A stretch of 64,000 bases of DNA from Isoetes taiwanensis (GCA_021234155.1 JAJEKV010000180.1:496001-560000), one strand, 5' to 3'; shown: positions 45,086 to 57,249, counted from the first letter of the stretch. Notes: generated from the sequence alone by a model not told the origin. Program-made: numbers and translations.

Positions 45086-45745
45086 TGATACAATAAAAGA
45101 AACTCAACAGTTTGATTGACTGAAACACAAAGAAATAACACTCCAATCCTTAGGAGGAATTAAACCACCCAACCGGACTCAGGTTTCCTAGCAAGAAATC
45201 GGTATCTCGCTAAGACTTCAACTACACAGGAATTCTTAGATTGTTTGGCAAACTAGGTTATATCCAAAAGTAGTAAAAGGCGTAGGATTTTCTGTTAGAT
45301 CTAGGCAGAGACTACTTTCAATCAGAAGTAACAGTAGTATTTATAAGGAGGAATCATCCCTTTTCCGGAACCTTCTTAATAGACAACAAATAGTGGTTAA
45401 AAAGGTGAATAGGTATAAATAATTGGGATTCGGCTATGATTAGCATGAATCCGGCCTTTTCTACTAGCCATGGATCGATCTTCACGGCCAGTCCCGGAGA
45501 ACTCGTTCATGTTATAAAAATCAGATATTAACAGCCGCGACCCGTTATCAGCCAGGAGTTTGTGTTTATTTAAAAGAAACTTATGGTTCATATCTTCTAT
45601 ATAAATCTTATAAATGGAACTTCTTTGAATATCCCTTAGCATAACATGACAAATTCCCTAGCCACCATTTACTAGATTTTAAATTATTATTTCCAAGTGT
45701 GTTGAACCTGAACCGCTCCCCCAAGCCGGCGGTTAAGCCGTAACA
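45086..45745 (-). repeat. 5' LTR of chromovirus
   Basis: 660 bp. It matches the left LTR over its whole length apart from the LINE interruption and scattered substitutions. The inner end abuts the initiator-Met primer site, and the outer end is followed by the target duplication TATAT. Confidence 0.92.
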
Positions 45746-45750
45746 TATAT

Positions 45751-48050
45751 TTCAATAGATAAATAGATAGATGGATGGATAGATGCCATGGGATGGAACT
45801 ATATATAGTGCAACTTTAGGCTTTAGGCAGCCTCGTGCTCGAGACATAGCTGCTTTAAGACTAGTATATTATCACTAGACCAAAGGCCCAAGTGCTGTAA
45901 AAACCAATATCATGACTAGCAGTAAGTAGGCTTGGGACAAAGGTTGGAGAGGACTAGAGATTGAACCACATGCTACGAGCCATATTGCCTGATAACAATA
46001 GAACATGTTCCAATTGGCTTGACTAGAATACATTGTTGTGTGTTGAAGTATATAAAGCCATTGTTGAGATTGTTTAGCACATAATCTGTTTATGAATTAG
46101 TAGTAATGATTTTCTTTAAGCGCTTTGAGTTAAACAAGTAAACATGCGTGAATTTTTTCTAGCCCGTTATTGGAAAAGTTTAAACCCTCCAATGTGGGCA
46201 GAATGACAGATAAAGCTAGACTCAATGAGGATCTAGCAAGATAATTTGCCTCCATGCGATCTTACCAATCCATGCAAATGACATTTAATTTGTCAACTCG
46301 GATCTCTTGCCACAAGGCCAAGCTTCACACATTTTAGCTAACTCTTGTAGGGCCTTGATGACAAATATGATCATCCTTTGGGTCGCTGCCTACTTCTAGA
46401 GGCATTCTACGGCCGCAACTTTTGCTTTTGGCTTCGGTACGCGTGTTGGTGTAGTGTTGCTAGACAATTTCTTGAGTCTGCGTCAGCGTTCACCTTGGGG
46501 TCCTTTGACCTTTTTCAGGTCTGACCTAGATCCACATGCCCCATCTTTGTTGACATGGGGCTGCCTATTTTGGTGCTCTATACCCCTTCTTGTGCCCTTC
46601 TTTGCAGTTTGTTATGATAATGCCACGAGGTGGGTTATCATATCAAGGTTAATTGCTATGTTTGCTTCGTCCGAGAGTACTTCTGTCTCTCTGCAATCTA
46701 GAAATCGTTGTCATAGTAGTAGATGAGGAGCACTTCTTTGGATTTGCAGGGAGTATAAAAGCCATCTCTCCAGTAATAGTAAACATTGGCTAGTTGGGTG
46801 ATTGTGCCCATATAGTGCTCTATGACATCTAGCCCCTCTGCATTTGGCTATCTCTCCACTTCATTGGGTGTAAACTTCGGCGAACATGCCATTGTTATTC
46901 TTGGAGATAGTAAAGGGTTGTCTTCTAACATCGGCGATATGTTGAGAGATAGAATTCACCTTAAAAATGCCATATGAACCATCTGAGTGTATGGAATGGG
47001 TTATTTTTGGAGCTTTTTCGTACGAAAATATATGGAAAAGGGTGGTTTATTATCACATTTCACACCATTTTAGGCCCGCACATTTTTGATTTGGGTATTT
47101 TTGTAGATTTTCAAGATCATATACTAAGCGGTTTTTGGGTACCCTAGAACGCATTATGGCATATCCATATTACATGTAGGTGAGTCCCCCGAGGTAAAGT
47201 TATTTGGTGGTGTAAAGTGGCAGGGCGTGATTAGCTAAGATCTAGGAGATTGCCTCAAAACAATGTGTGCGCTATATATCCAACCAAATTTGTTAAAGCA
47301 AGGCTAATGTGCATCATATGTCCAATCGATCTTTGCCAATGTGCCGTGACATAAAAATCGCTTCGTTTCTTCCGATACCAAATGCGATGTCCCTTACTAG
47401 ATTCTTCTTTTTGCTTCTTTGGATACCAAAGGCAATATTTGATGCCAAGTGCAAATTTCCTTATACTAACATCAAAGAGTGTCTTGCATAGGTCTTTATT
47501 ACCATATCGCTACATGATATAATCTTTTCTAGGTCGATGTGATATCATTATCCTATGCAATTGCTAGGAGGGGAAGACATTACATATGGTTTGGCATGGT
47601 TCAGGGGTATCCATATCCCTGAACCGTAGTTTGCTGATGTAAGTAAATATAGTTTTGTTTTTGCATGGACGAGCGCTTGGCCGAGGCCCTTATTTTGCTG
47701 AAGGATGCCGTGGGCATTGGGCTCCTGGGGGAGACGCCGAGGCGATGGAGCAAAGGGATGTGGAGTTGCTTATGGCGCCGAAGTTGCTCTTGCCATTCGC
47801 GCCACCCCTGTAAACTTTGTGCTTAATGAGCTTATGATTATCATGAAACAAATTGTTCTTTCGGGGCCAGGAGTCACTTTTGAAGTTCTATCCGTAGTTT
47901 TCTATTGTGGTTTACGCTAGCAAAGATTCCATCTTCATGTAAGATGTTGAAGAAAGCAGCTAGGTGTAAGATGCAGAGTGTTCCTCCTGCGACAAGTTTT
48001 ACTTGCATAGATGACGTTTTTTCTTTAGGGAAGAGTATTTTCCGGCCTTC
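45751..48050. other. Intergenic stretch, no convincing gene
   Basis: Starts with a short (gata)n-like run (45755-45785). Only short unrelated ORFs are seen (for example 46454-46726 and 47705-47920), with no recognisable motifs. It ends in the inverted repeat before the PPR gene. Confidence 0.45.
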
Positions 48051-48053
48051 GCA

Positions 48054-48166
48054 TTCCGGTTGGTAAAAGTGTTTGGCGGCGCATGAGCGGCGGAGCTGCG
48101 AGTGCGCCACCAAGGCTGGCGGCTCCGCCGGCTGGCGGCGCCGCCTCAAACTTTTACCGGCCGGAA
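48054..48166. repeat. GC-rich inverted repeat / foldback upstream of PPR gene
   Basis: The arm ccggttggtaaaagtgtttg at about 48055-48082 is inverted as ctcaaacttttaccggccgg at about 48136-48165. The loop is GC-rich (gcggcg, gccggctggcggcgcc). It could be a small foldback transposon or a promoter-region structure, since the PPR gene starts just downstream. Confidence 0.7.
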
Positions 48167-48861
48167 CTAGTATGAAGATGGATAAGCGCGATCCACTATG
48201 CATGATTCTCCCCCGTCTCCCGACTCATCAATTGCGCCGAATATTCTGTAAAGATTCCCAAAATTCACGAAAGTAATAAAATCAAGGGAAAACCCAAGTT
48301 TCCGCGGATAACGAACGAGGTGCATACCACACTCTTGGCATTGGTATTGCGCAGCTTTTCCTTGTTGTTTTTCTGTTTAACCTTAGAGCTCGAGCTTAAG
48401 GCGAAGTATGTTATATTAATCTTGTAGTTCAGTTTTTCAAAGTTATCTACCTGATTTTAGTAAGTACTCCAGGTGTGTCTAAGTCTGCCTTCAGTAATGA
48501 TGCATTGACGTCTCTAATCGTTTATGATTGTTTGCTTATATATCAGTTCTATGGCATGGTGACCATCTCGCCTGAAGTGACATTTTTAAACGTCCATTCA
48601 GTCCTGGATGTGTTTATTGTCCCTGATGGGTTAGTAAACAAGTAAAAATTTTCATGCATTAGAAGTCAATTCACCAATATTAGCACTCCAAATTCTCAAG
48701 TCTCAGATATTTGCTTGTGGAGCTCTCTTTTGCCAGTGTTCTCAAGTACAGAGTTGAGATTGCAATTTGGGTATTACCAAACTTCAAGAAAACATTAAAC
48801 TAGGAGAAGCGTAACAAGTATCAAAGGAAGCTTTTTATTTTGTACTTACCGTCTTACTCAG

Positions 48862-51800
48862 GAGGCTCGGACCTGGCCGACCTTTGTTGTAAAGTTATCA
48901 AGTCAAACTTCAGATTTTACTTCCAATCAGATACAGAAGAAAGAAGTGTGGATAACCACAGCATTCATATCCGTTCCAGGCAACTCCATAACAGAGATGG
49001 TTTCTTTGTTACCATCGGCACACGCTGGATTGAGGCATACCATAGGCAACCTAGTTATGTCTCTAAGAAGCCCATCATTACCAGGTGCGTAAAAGCAAAG
49101 GATAATGTCTTAGAACCATTTTACTAGAGACCGCTGTTTATGTACAAACACTTTGTAACCTAGTTGAATCACTGGTATAATAATGTCTCTGATTGCAGCA
49201 GAATTGCATTTGGTCTTTATTCGAATGCTTTGGTTGTTCAAATGTAGAAAATCAGCAATTTATGTATTGTGGTGCTGTTGGCTAGAGGTTGCAATGTATA
49301 GTTGACTTGAAGCATTGAACTAAGTGAGAGATCATGGTGAAGTTTTGAAACATCATTCTAGCTATCAGGAGCTGGCAGTTTAAACTTTGCTAAAAAGAGT
49401 TGCTTTGAGCTTTAAAAGGGCAAACTGAAAAGGAAAGATATATAGTGAAACAAAAGCACCTCTTGTAAGGTGGGGAAGCGGGGTACATGTGATTGAGTTT
49501 CAAAAGCAAGTTCTTGCACATGTGCATCTATTATTATTATAAAGGATTGGGATTTGGATTTGTGTTGTTTTTTGATAAAAATACAAGATATATAGTGAAA
49601 CAAAAGCACCTCTTGTAAGGTGGGGAAGCGGGGTACATGTGATTGAGTTTCAAAAGCAAGGTCCTGCACATGTGCATCTATTATTATTATAAAGGATTTG
49701 GATTTGTGTTGTTTTTTGTTAAAAATAGCAGGAGCTCAAGTTCTACAGTTTCCCGTTTTCAAATAGATACAAAATTTTGTGCCTAATCAATTGTCAATAT
49801 TGCAGACATTGAGCATCAGATTTTGTTCAAAGATGGAGTTGCCCGTACTGCGCATATTAGTGCATTCACAGCAAATCGTCGTAGAGAACAATGTGGTTGC
49901 ACTTACCAACTCGGTTGGCTCGACAATGTCAACACGGATTCAAACCCAGACGTTTTAGAATCTATCAGAACAGCAGAAGCAGATGAAATTGCAATTTCTG
50001 GCAAGACTTATGCACGTAGGATTGATGATATCAACCAGCTTGTCGTGAATATCCAAACCCAACCAGAGATAGAGGTCGTATTATTGCCATGGATGGACAA
50101 GCTTTCTTTTGATGAGTGGAATGAGGTAATTTCAGAGGTAGGTAGGAAGCATTGAAACTTGCATTGAAAGTTTTAATGTCCTTACTGGGAAAGCTGAGTT
50201 ATCGCAGCAAAGACAGCTACCAGATAATGGTTTCAGACTATTGACGAATAGTTCTTTCAATAATCCAAGGAACCGTTTGAAAGCATTTACTAATCTAATA
50301 GCTCTGTTATCAAGACACGGAAGAATTGAGGAGGTTGAAACAAGTATGCAAGACCTCCGAAAGGAAGGACTGGAGCCAGATTTATATCTATACAATGCGC
50401 TGTTAGGTGTATATGCAAGTAAAGGAATGGTTGAGCACATATTAGACTACATTGTTCAAATGCAGAAATTGGGCATACAACCTGACCGCATAACATATGA
50501 AAAGGTAAAGATCTAGTTGACTTTGGCATGTCAATCTGGGTAGAAATGTTGCTAACTGGTATATGCAATTTTCGAAGTATGTATCAAGTTATATTAAAAC
50601 TATAAATTGGTCATGTTAGTTGATTGCAGCATACCTGAAATTAGAAGTTCCTAAGGTGAAGCAAGCATTTGAAGTTCTTGATGGCATGAAGAAAAGCAAT
50701 ATGAGGGCTAGTTCTAAGACATTCTCTGATCTTATCAAGGCTTGTTGGCAAATATCTGAAATTGATGTGGCTGAAAAGGCGCTTATGCAATGATTGATGC
50801 AGGTTATTCTCCAGATATCAAGGTATGGACTTAATTTTTGTTTGACTAGTTATGTAAATGACAGACACGGTATTAGTTGGCAAGAGGTATAATAACTACA
50901 TTAAATCAGTTTTCCATCGCTTAACAACTTTCTCTAAATTGGTAGTCTCTTTAACGAAAGACATTTCTAGGATATTAGTTAAAAGTTCTTGTTTCCTTTT
51001 GAGAAGGACAGGTCTGGGCCAAGTTGATACAAATGAATGCTGAGAAGGGTATTTATAGTCGAGCTGAAGAGCTGCTTCATTCACTAAGAGAATCTGGAAT
51101 ACCAATAAACTCTAGCTTGTATGAGTATCTTCTTCTTTCTTATTGCAAGGCTGGATGCTTGAATCAAGCTTTCAGTATTTTCCGTGAGTGTAAGCTGGTA
51201 ATCTTTGTTTATCTCGTAACGTGAACCACTTTGCCAAACGGGAGACCCATTCTGAATCCCATAAACTTGTCATCAATGCAGGCAACAAAGCCATCTATAG
51301 TGGCATACAATATTATAATAAGTGCATGCACAAAAGCTGGACTCCATGCTCAAGCATTTCAGCTGTATGCAGACATTTATAATACTGGTATGAAGCCTAA
51401 TGCTATTACATACACATCAACTATCATGGCCATGGTGGAAGCTGGTAAGTATGACAAAGCAGCAGAGCTATATAAAAAGATGTCCCGGGAAAAGATTTCT
51501 CCAAGCATTCATACTTTCACTACAATGATTCATGCATATTCAGTACGTGGATGGACCAAGGTTGGCCATGAGGTAAATCCTTGTTCAGCATACTAGGACT
51601 TATATAAAACCAGGCCTTCTGATTTATAGTCGTTCTAAGCTATATCTATGTTACATTAGGTGTGTAATGCACTGAGGAAATCAAATTGTAAGCTGAATTT
51701 ACCAGCTTATGGTGTAATGCTCAATCTTTATCTTCGAGGGAGCTGGTACACACATGCGGCTGACATACTCAAAGAGATGGAAAATAGGGGGTTTGAACTG

Positions 51801-52488
51801 GATGCAGCAAGCAGTGGAGCTCTGATTTCAGCATGTGGAGAATCTGGAGTTGAAATAAGTCCACTGATAAAGACAATAGAAAGAAGCAACTGGCAAATTT
51901 GCAGGGTAATATGTACTCTAATTTTGCCTCACTTGGTGGTTAGTCCTCATTCACCATTATTAACTGAAGATGTGGGTCTGCCTGAGCATGTTTTATGCGT
52001 TTTTCAAGCATTTATCGGATTCCAAAGATACAGAAGCTAACCTCTCTTTCTATAATGCACTGATGGATGCCCTTTGGAGAAGAGGCTTGAAAGGAAGGGC
52101 TAAACTTGTGATGATCCAAGCAAGGAGTCTGTTACCATGTTATAAACATCCTAAATATAGCAGAAAAGATTGGGTTCTGGATGTAAGAGGCTTATCAATT
52201 GGTGGAGCACAAATAGCTCTTTTGGACTGGCTAAATGATGCTGCCCACAAGCCTCCCTTAGGTGAAAGTCAGAAGATGATCCTGGTTACTGGTAGTGGGC
52301 GCCTTGTGAAACAATTGAAGGACCATAATAATCAAACTTTTGGGTTAAATAATGTGATTCGTGCTGTTTTAGCTGAGTTAGGTTCTCCATTCACAGAGGG
52401 AACTGAATTGACTGGTAGATTGAAGCTGACCTTGTTGACGTCAAACAATGGTATTCTATGCATGGCATTCAAGAAGCACTTTCTTTAA
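48862..52488 (+). CDS. PPR-SMR protein (P-class pentatricopeptide repeat, C-terminal SMR domain)
   Basis: Eight coding exons with GT-AG borders and matching phases: 48862-49084, 49806-50137, 50208-50504, 50620-50822, 51012-51197, 51282-51572, 51660-51905, 51970 onward. Introns are 721, 70, 115, 189, 84, 87 and 64 bases. The N-terminal part is low in recognisable motifs. About ten 35-residue PPRs follow (for example NALLGVYASKGMVEHILDYI, YNIIISACTKAGLHAQAFQL). At the end is an SMR domain with WVLDVRGLSIGGAQIALLDW and LVTGSGR in place of the usual TGxG. Known PPR-SMR proteins bind organelle RNA in plastids or mitochondria (pTAC2, SVR7, GUN1, SOT1), and I expect the same here. Exon 1 is not resolved; a transit-like stretch (ILPRLPTHQLRRIF) lies at 48200-48275. 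Single-base losses appear at about 50780 and 52426. With the second repaired, the frame would run on to 52739. Confidence 0.85.
49437..49727. repeat. 150-bp tandem duplication in PPR intron
   Basis: Two units (49437-49586 and 49587-about 49727) start gatatatagtgaaacaaaag and are nearly identical. They lie within the 721-base intron after exon 48862-49084. This makes the intron the longest in the gene. Confidence 0.92.
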
Positions 52489-52739
52489 TTGACTGTGGCG
52501 GCGCACCTCTCAATGTAACCACATGCCACTCTTGGTTAGTGGCTTTAATTATTTTCCTCAGATTTACTAGTGTGTACCATTTTGGCGCCTGGCGAGATAG
52601 ATGTTTTCTACTCAATGCAGGTTACGATCTTAGGAGTCATGATGGCGTGGGTTTGCTTGTGGGCTGGGTCCTTGCTTGGAAGCTTCTGGAAGTCGTTGGG
52701 CATATGCTTTGCTGGTATACTCCGTACTTTTGTCCTTAG

Positions 52740-53385
52740 TGATTGTTTGATCTGGTTACCCCCTCTTATTGACCTCGAGGGTCGAGTTTCCCGAGTTCAA
52801 AATGTCTCTAGCTTACATGAACATTTGGTAAGCTATAACAATCCAGAGGATCGTGTGAGCTTATGTAATCTAGGTGGGGATTAAATGCTGAGAAATTGGT
52901 TGGGGACCTGGCTTATAGAATAATGTGAGTTACTTCAAGTAATGTGATGCTGCTCACAATCTGCACATTTTTATGGTAGTCAGCAGAAAAGGTGAGTTAA
53001 CTTATCAATGAACCCTGCCTTCCTGGCTCCATTTGCACATATTTTTATGCAATAGCCCTCCATAGAATTCATTCTTATATATCCTTCTACCCAACTTTAC
53101 TTAGAAAGGCCGTAGCCTAGTTTGTGATTGCCTTTTAGGACTGGACCAGCTTTTCGAAATAAGGAAAACCTATCCTGTTTTATGTTAAAATTACCAAGAC
53201 ACCCCTAATGGAGGCTTAAGGGTGTTTGGTTAAAATGGCAATAACTTTTCTTCTTTTAGTTTGTGACTGATCAAACTGCAAAGTGCCATCACAAAACTTA
53301 TGAATGAGAATAAGATTTCTTCAATGACACTTTAATTCTCATTCAAAGCGGAGATGTAACCATTAAGTTAGTGTTTTGAATAACA
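52740..53385. other. 3' flank of PPR-SMR gene, no further gene
   Basis: No coding signal beyond the possible extended frame. It probably holds the 3' untranslated region and intergenic sequence. Confidence 0.4.
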
Positions 53386-54116
53386 AGTCAAATATGCATC
53401 ACATGTGAATTTCAATTCTGTATAAGGGAATGTGGGTTTACCTTGCATTCTGGCAGGGGGAACCACGCATGTTACATGGAAGCAAAGTTTTAATTCTGCT
53501 GATGATATATTAGTGGTTAGAAAAAGAATGTAAAGTAGGATGTAAAGTAAGTGAGAACAAAAAAGCAGAATGTCAAAACTGCAATTCAGGGAAAGAAAGA
53601 CTGCCACGTGTGATTGGCGGGTATGGCAGAATTAAAGTTCCCTAAAAATTAAAGCTACATTGCTTTTACGCATAAGGGAATGTGGGTTACCTTGCATTTC
53701 GGTAGGGGAAACCAGGTTGACGTGGTGGTTTGGTTTTCCCTGCCAGAATCCAGGGCAAACCCACAGTCCTGCTACGTGGAAGAGGGGCGTCGTATATATA
53801 GCAGACGTCGTCATGTTATAGCCACAAGGCATATCTGTGGTATATCCGTGTCTTTGACATGTTATAGCCATGCTAAAAAAAAGCTAAAAAAAATTACAGG
53901 CCGTTTTTTGTGGACAGCGGATTTTTTGCCATTTAAGATTGGCTATAACATGCCCACGTCCGACATTTACTGCGATGGCGTGGCAGCCAAGGTGAATGAG
54001 AATGTTAGGTGGAATGCTTGCAGGACATGCACGTTAAATCATTTGGAATGTTTGGTATATTAGCCAAGGTAAATGAGAATGTTAGGTGGAAATGCTTGGA
54101 GGACATGGGCGCCTAA
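53386..54116. repeat. Nested inverted and direct repeats, MITE-like
   Basis: Aagggaatgtgggttaccttgc-type strings occur at about 53424 and 53666. An inverted match (ccctgccagaatccagggca) is at about 53737-53768. Catgttatagcc occurs at 53812 and 53857 and inverted as ggctataacatg at 53940-53951. Two direct copies of about 75 bases (gagaatgttaggtgg) lie at about 53987-54061 and 54062-54116. No coding sequence. Probably one or more decayed miniature inverted-repeat elements. Confidence 0.6.
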
Positions 54117-54246
54117 AATTGCTTCACGTTTTTGTTTGTTTTTCTCCCCTGCCAATGGCATTGCATGATTGGCTTAGGCGGAAGAATGCATCCTAACCTA
54201 CTTTTGCGAATTTTATGTTACTACAAAGAGTCCAAGTTAAATTTGA

Positions 54247-54910
54247 GGGAAATTTATCAAAATAACCTTAATTATTCATTTAATTCCCAAAAAGCCCTTT
54301 GTATTCTTTAAATTCCCAAAATGCCTTTGATTCTTAAGTATTTTCTCAATTAGCCTTTTGTATTGTAAAAATCACCAAAAAATATATTTTCAAAATAGAT
54401 GATCATTCTTTATATAGGGAAGTGTTTTTATATACCACAACAATTTGGAAACCAATTTAGGTTACTTGTTGAGCTCATTTTGCTATTCATATGCCGGAGT
54501 TGTTTATCCACCAAATATTGAACGTCTTGAAAATAATGAAATGCCTCTCCCTGGAGGCCTGAAAGGAAACAAAATAGGACAAAAGACAGGGATAGAGAGT
54601 GTTATACGTGCACACATTGTGATACTGAAGCCATAATGAACACAGTTGCAGAAACCCTATTTGATATTTCCATTGTATACTTTGTCTTAATATGATGTCT
54701 AATTTTTCTTTCCAAATTGTTGTGATCTATAAGAAACACTTCCATCTGTAAAGAATGATCTGTTGTGAAAATGTGCTTTTTTTATGATTTTTAAAATACA
54801 AAGGGTTAGTGGAAAAAACTTAAAAATTATGGGCATTTTGGGAATTTCAAAAATACGGCGGGCTTTATAGGAATTAAGTAAACAATTAAGGTTCTTTTAA
54901 TAAATTTCCC
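54247..54910. mobile_element. Non-autonomous Mutator-like element (MULE-MITE)
   Basis: 664 bp with terminal inverted repeats of about 80 bases: left GGGAAATTTATCAAAATAAC, right end the inverse of gggaaatttattaaaagaac. It is flanked by a perfect 9 bp duplication TAAATTTGA (54238-54246 and 54911-54919). Long inverted repeats and 9-10 bp target duplications are the hallmark of Mutator-like elements. The 63-codon ORF inside (54445-54636) is not recognised as a transposase. Confidence 0.88.
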
Positions 54911-54919
54911 TAAATTTGA

Positions 54920-56300
54920 TTATGTTGGCAAGATCTTATTTTAACCTACATTGTTGTGAAGATTCTCTTATCAATACACACCAAATAATGAGTCATAAAA
55001 GCTATATACTACTCACTAAAGTGTCAATATGTCCCAAACAAGGCGTTCTAATAATTTTAGCAAAAAGTAAGGGCATTTTGATAGTTATTAGTTATTTCTA
55101 GAAAATATAGCCCCTCTAGTTATTTCCTGCGCATGGTCGTATTGTTAGACATGCTCTAGCGTGACCATACAATTTACTCTGCTCCCTTATTAGGTGTTAC
55201 TATTGCATGTATTATTTTTTGTCATCAAGGTAGTGGGCAATTAGCTCATGCCTCATGCCACATTCAGAAAAAAGATATACTTCCTTGTAAGCTTCTAAGA
55301 TATGCTTCTTCATAACCTTCTAATAATGGCAAAATTGATGATTCCTTATGTCTTTCAGCTTTTATATGTGCTCTATCTAGGTATCAATAAAATATCTCCC
55401 TAGATAAATTCTTTTTAGGTTTGCTTCCTATGGGATGAATTGTGGATTGCTCTTTTGAATGGTCTCAGGGATTCAATGTTGAAAGAGTAGTTCCGAAGTT
55501 TTTGAAGTACCCTTTGAAGCTTCAAAACCTACAAGGATGTTGAATTTGAAATTATATAGGCATCCCCCCTAGTTAAATAATTCTTTTTTCCATTTTCTTC
55601 CGTTCGCCCTTTTAAATTAAAATTCACCCTTTTTTTTTTGGCCACCTATTTCAAATCAAATTTCCCCTTTTTGTGCATGTGTATTTAGATTCATTTAAAA
55701 TGGATTCGTGTTCTTTTGATGGCCATGCCTCGAGCATTATCTATCGCAAGATCATGGCGCCACAATATTTTGTATGCAATATTCTCGTGTGGCCTAGAGC
55801 ATTCTCTATTGTAGGGATCATGGCGATGCAATATTTTCCTGCTAAAATTAAAACTATTATACAGTTCTAGAGCATATTTTATTTAACCTCTCTTGACCTG
55901 TGCCTATATTATGATTACAAGAAATTTATTGCGACGGCCAATGCCGCTACGAACATTTCTCTTCACCGACTTCGTGTTCGGTTGAAAACCAAGTATCCTG
56001 AACATGTCTTTTTCGTGGTAAATAGTATGACGAGGGCATTTTTAGATGACAAATTTCTAATCACCAACCACTGGAGTTAAATACCATATAACTATATTTT
56101 GCTACTAGTTGTTAGAATAATGTTGAATTATGTTCATGCCCCTCAAAGATAAAGGTTGTGACCGCATATCGTGGGATTGTAAGAAGTGAGATCCAAAAGT
56201 CATGTTTAGTGTTTCTGGGTGGCAATATGAGATGAGGTCAATCAGGTGAGACGCCCTCCAGGGACTCTAGACTGAAAATGGGACAGTCATGATTTAAACA
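54920..56300. other. Non-coding stretch, no feature recognised
   Basis: AT-rich, with short ORFs only. Homopolymer T runs near 55631. A duplicated phrase around caatattttgtatgcaatat and gcaatattttcctgc (55764-55842) is weak. No gene. Confidence 0.4.
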
Positions 56301-56309
56301 ATTCAATGG

Positions 56310-56570
56310 TCATTCAAGCTGATTGTTGCACTGCTTGAATTGCTCCCTCTTCATACCTTGCTATGTTGTCTTGCCCCATCCTTGTACCCTTGAAAACATA
56401 CAGATTAGGCATCCTAAAGTTTTCTGCATTGACACACACTAGAATACTTATCCATTCCCTTGTATTCATCACTAGCTCACTAACCCTGTTCTCCCCTTTC
56501 CTTGCAATTAACCTCAAACCCTTCACTTTGTCAACTTGGATCCCCGTCTCGTCTGCATTCTAGATTCTTG
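56310..56570 (-). pseudogene. Pogo/jerky-like DDE transposase fragment (DDE_1 type)
   Basis: Minus strand from about 56563: NADETGIQVDKVKG, then RKGENRVSELVMNTREWISI, LVCVNAENFRMPNLYVFKG and YEEGAIQAVQQSA. This is the start of the DDE superfamily endonuclease domain of pogo/Tigger-type transposases, where the Asp of ADETG is the first catalytic residue. A frame break near 56530 separates its first residues. The N-terminal DNA-binding part and the rest of the domain are not found, so it is a fragment. Confidence 0.75.
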
Positions 56571-56665
56571 AAGTATTCTAGCATATTAAGGAATGGCAAA
56601 GAAGCCTCCACTTTTAGTGCCCCTTTCCTTTCACTAAATGAGACAGCTGTCGCATTGAGATCACA

Positions 56666-57127
56666 TTGACAGCTAGCAAGGGTTGGCCTATTCGCAATTA
56701 TGGAGCAGCCAAAAGGTTTTATAAAACCAAAGCACGAAAACCTAATGCACAAGATTCAAAAGAACTTGTAATAGGCTTAAACAAGCATGTTAAGATGGAT
56801 TATTATCTCAAAGCACAAGGCCTCACTAGAAAAAACACAGTTTGGGATGTCTATTTTAAAGCTTGGCGTAGTGACAATAATGTGACAGATGATGCAGTGC
56901 AACAAATATTTGCAAGCTGTAAAGCAGGTAATGAGTTTGATTTTCATATCACGAATATGGATTTTTTAGTGTGGCAACAACAAGAAATTTATTTCAAAAA
57001 GCATAAGTACATAAGTGAATTACCTAAGATATTCCACATGATAGATTGCAATGTCAAAGTAGCTTTATTTGACACTTGGGGTAGCTCACATGGAGAAATA
57101 TCATTGGGCCAGCTGAAAACTGGCTGA
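56666..57127 (+). CDS. Unrecognised 153-codon ORF
   Basis: Open from about 56666 to the stop at 57127, with balanced composition and a Lys-rich start (KTKARKPNAQDSKELV). It then reads TRKNTVWDVYFKAWRSDNN and FDFHITNMDFLVWQQQEIYF. It overlaps the region upstream of the antisense pogo-like fragment. I recognise no domain. It could be a fragment of another transposon or a host exon. The first codon listed may not be the true start. Confidence 0.4.
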   Translation: MTASKGWPIRNYGAAKRFYKTKARKPNAQDSKELVIGLNKHVKMDYYLKAQGLTRKNTVWDVYFKAWRSDNNVTDDAVQQIFASCKAGNEFDFHITNMDFLVWQQQEIYFKKHKYISELPKIFHMIDCNVKVALFDTWGSSHGEISLGQLKTG

Positions 57128-57249
57128 TCCATCTCACCGCTCAAGAGGTTCAAATTGTCGCCTTCATCTAAGGCGCTTATGGGAGGAAAACAAGCAAAGA
57201 AGCTTAATTATAGCCCATGCTTATTTGAAGCAAAGAATCCGCAAAAAAT

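Larger units (their letters stand above)
33872..45745 (-). mobile_element. Ty3/gypsy chromovirus with nested LINE and rolling-circle-like insertions
   Basis: Reads on the minus strand. The 5' LTR is 45086-45745 and the 3' LTR is 33872-35711, the latter enlarged by a LINE. Both end with TG...CA (TGTTACGG to TATCA on the minus strand). Identical 5 bp flanks TATAT lie at 33867-33871 and 45746-45750. Coding order is gag, protease, RT, RNase H, integrase and a chromodomain-like tail. Removing the LINE (1.2 kb) and the 4.4 kb insertion leaves about 6.3 kb, a normal chromovirus size. Stops, a lost RT Asp and integrase frameshifts show that it is dead. Confidence 0.93.

Noticed and set aside
48840-49127. 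95-codon ORF MYLPSYSGGSD in the PPR exon
   Set aside because: It is out of frame. The splice phase at 49084/49806 only fits the overlapping frame that starts EARTWPTF.
50125-50207. Apparent frameshift between PPR exons
   Set aside because: A 70-base GT-AG intron (50138-50207) with matching phase explains it.
53632-53871. Minus-strand ORFs at 53.4-53.9 kb
   Set aside because: They result from the inverted and direct repeats there (repeated peptide strings follow the repeats).
54445-54636. 63-codon ORF in the MULE-MITE as a transposase
   Set aside because: Too short, with no catalytic motif, and it lies in a miniature element.
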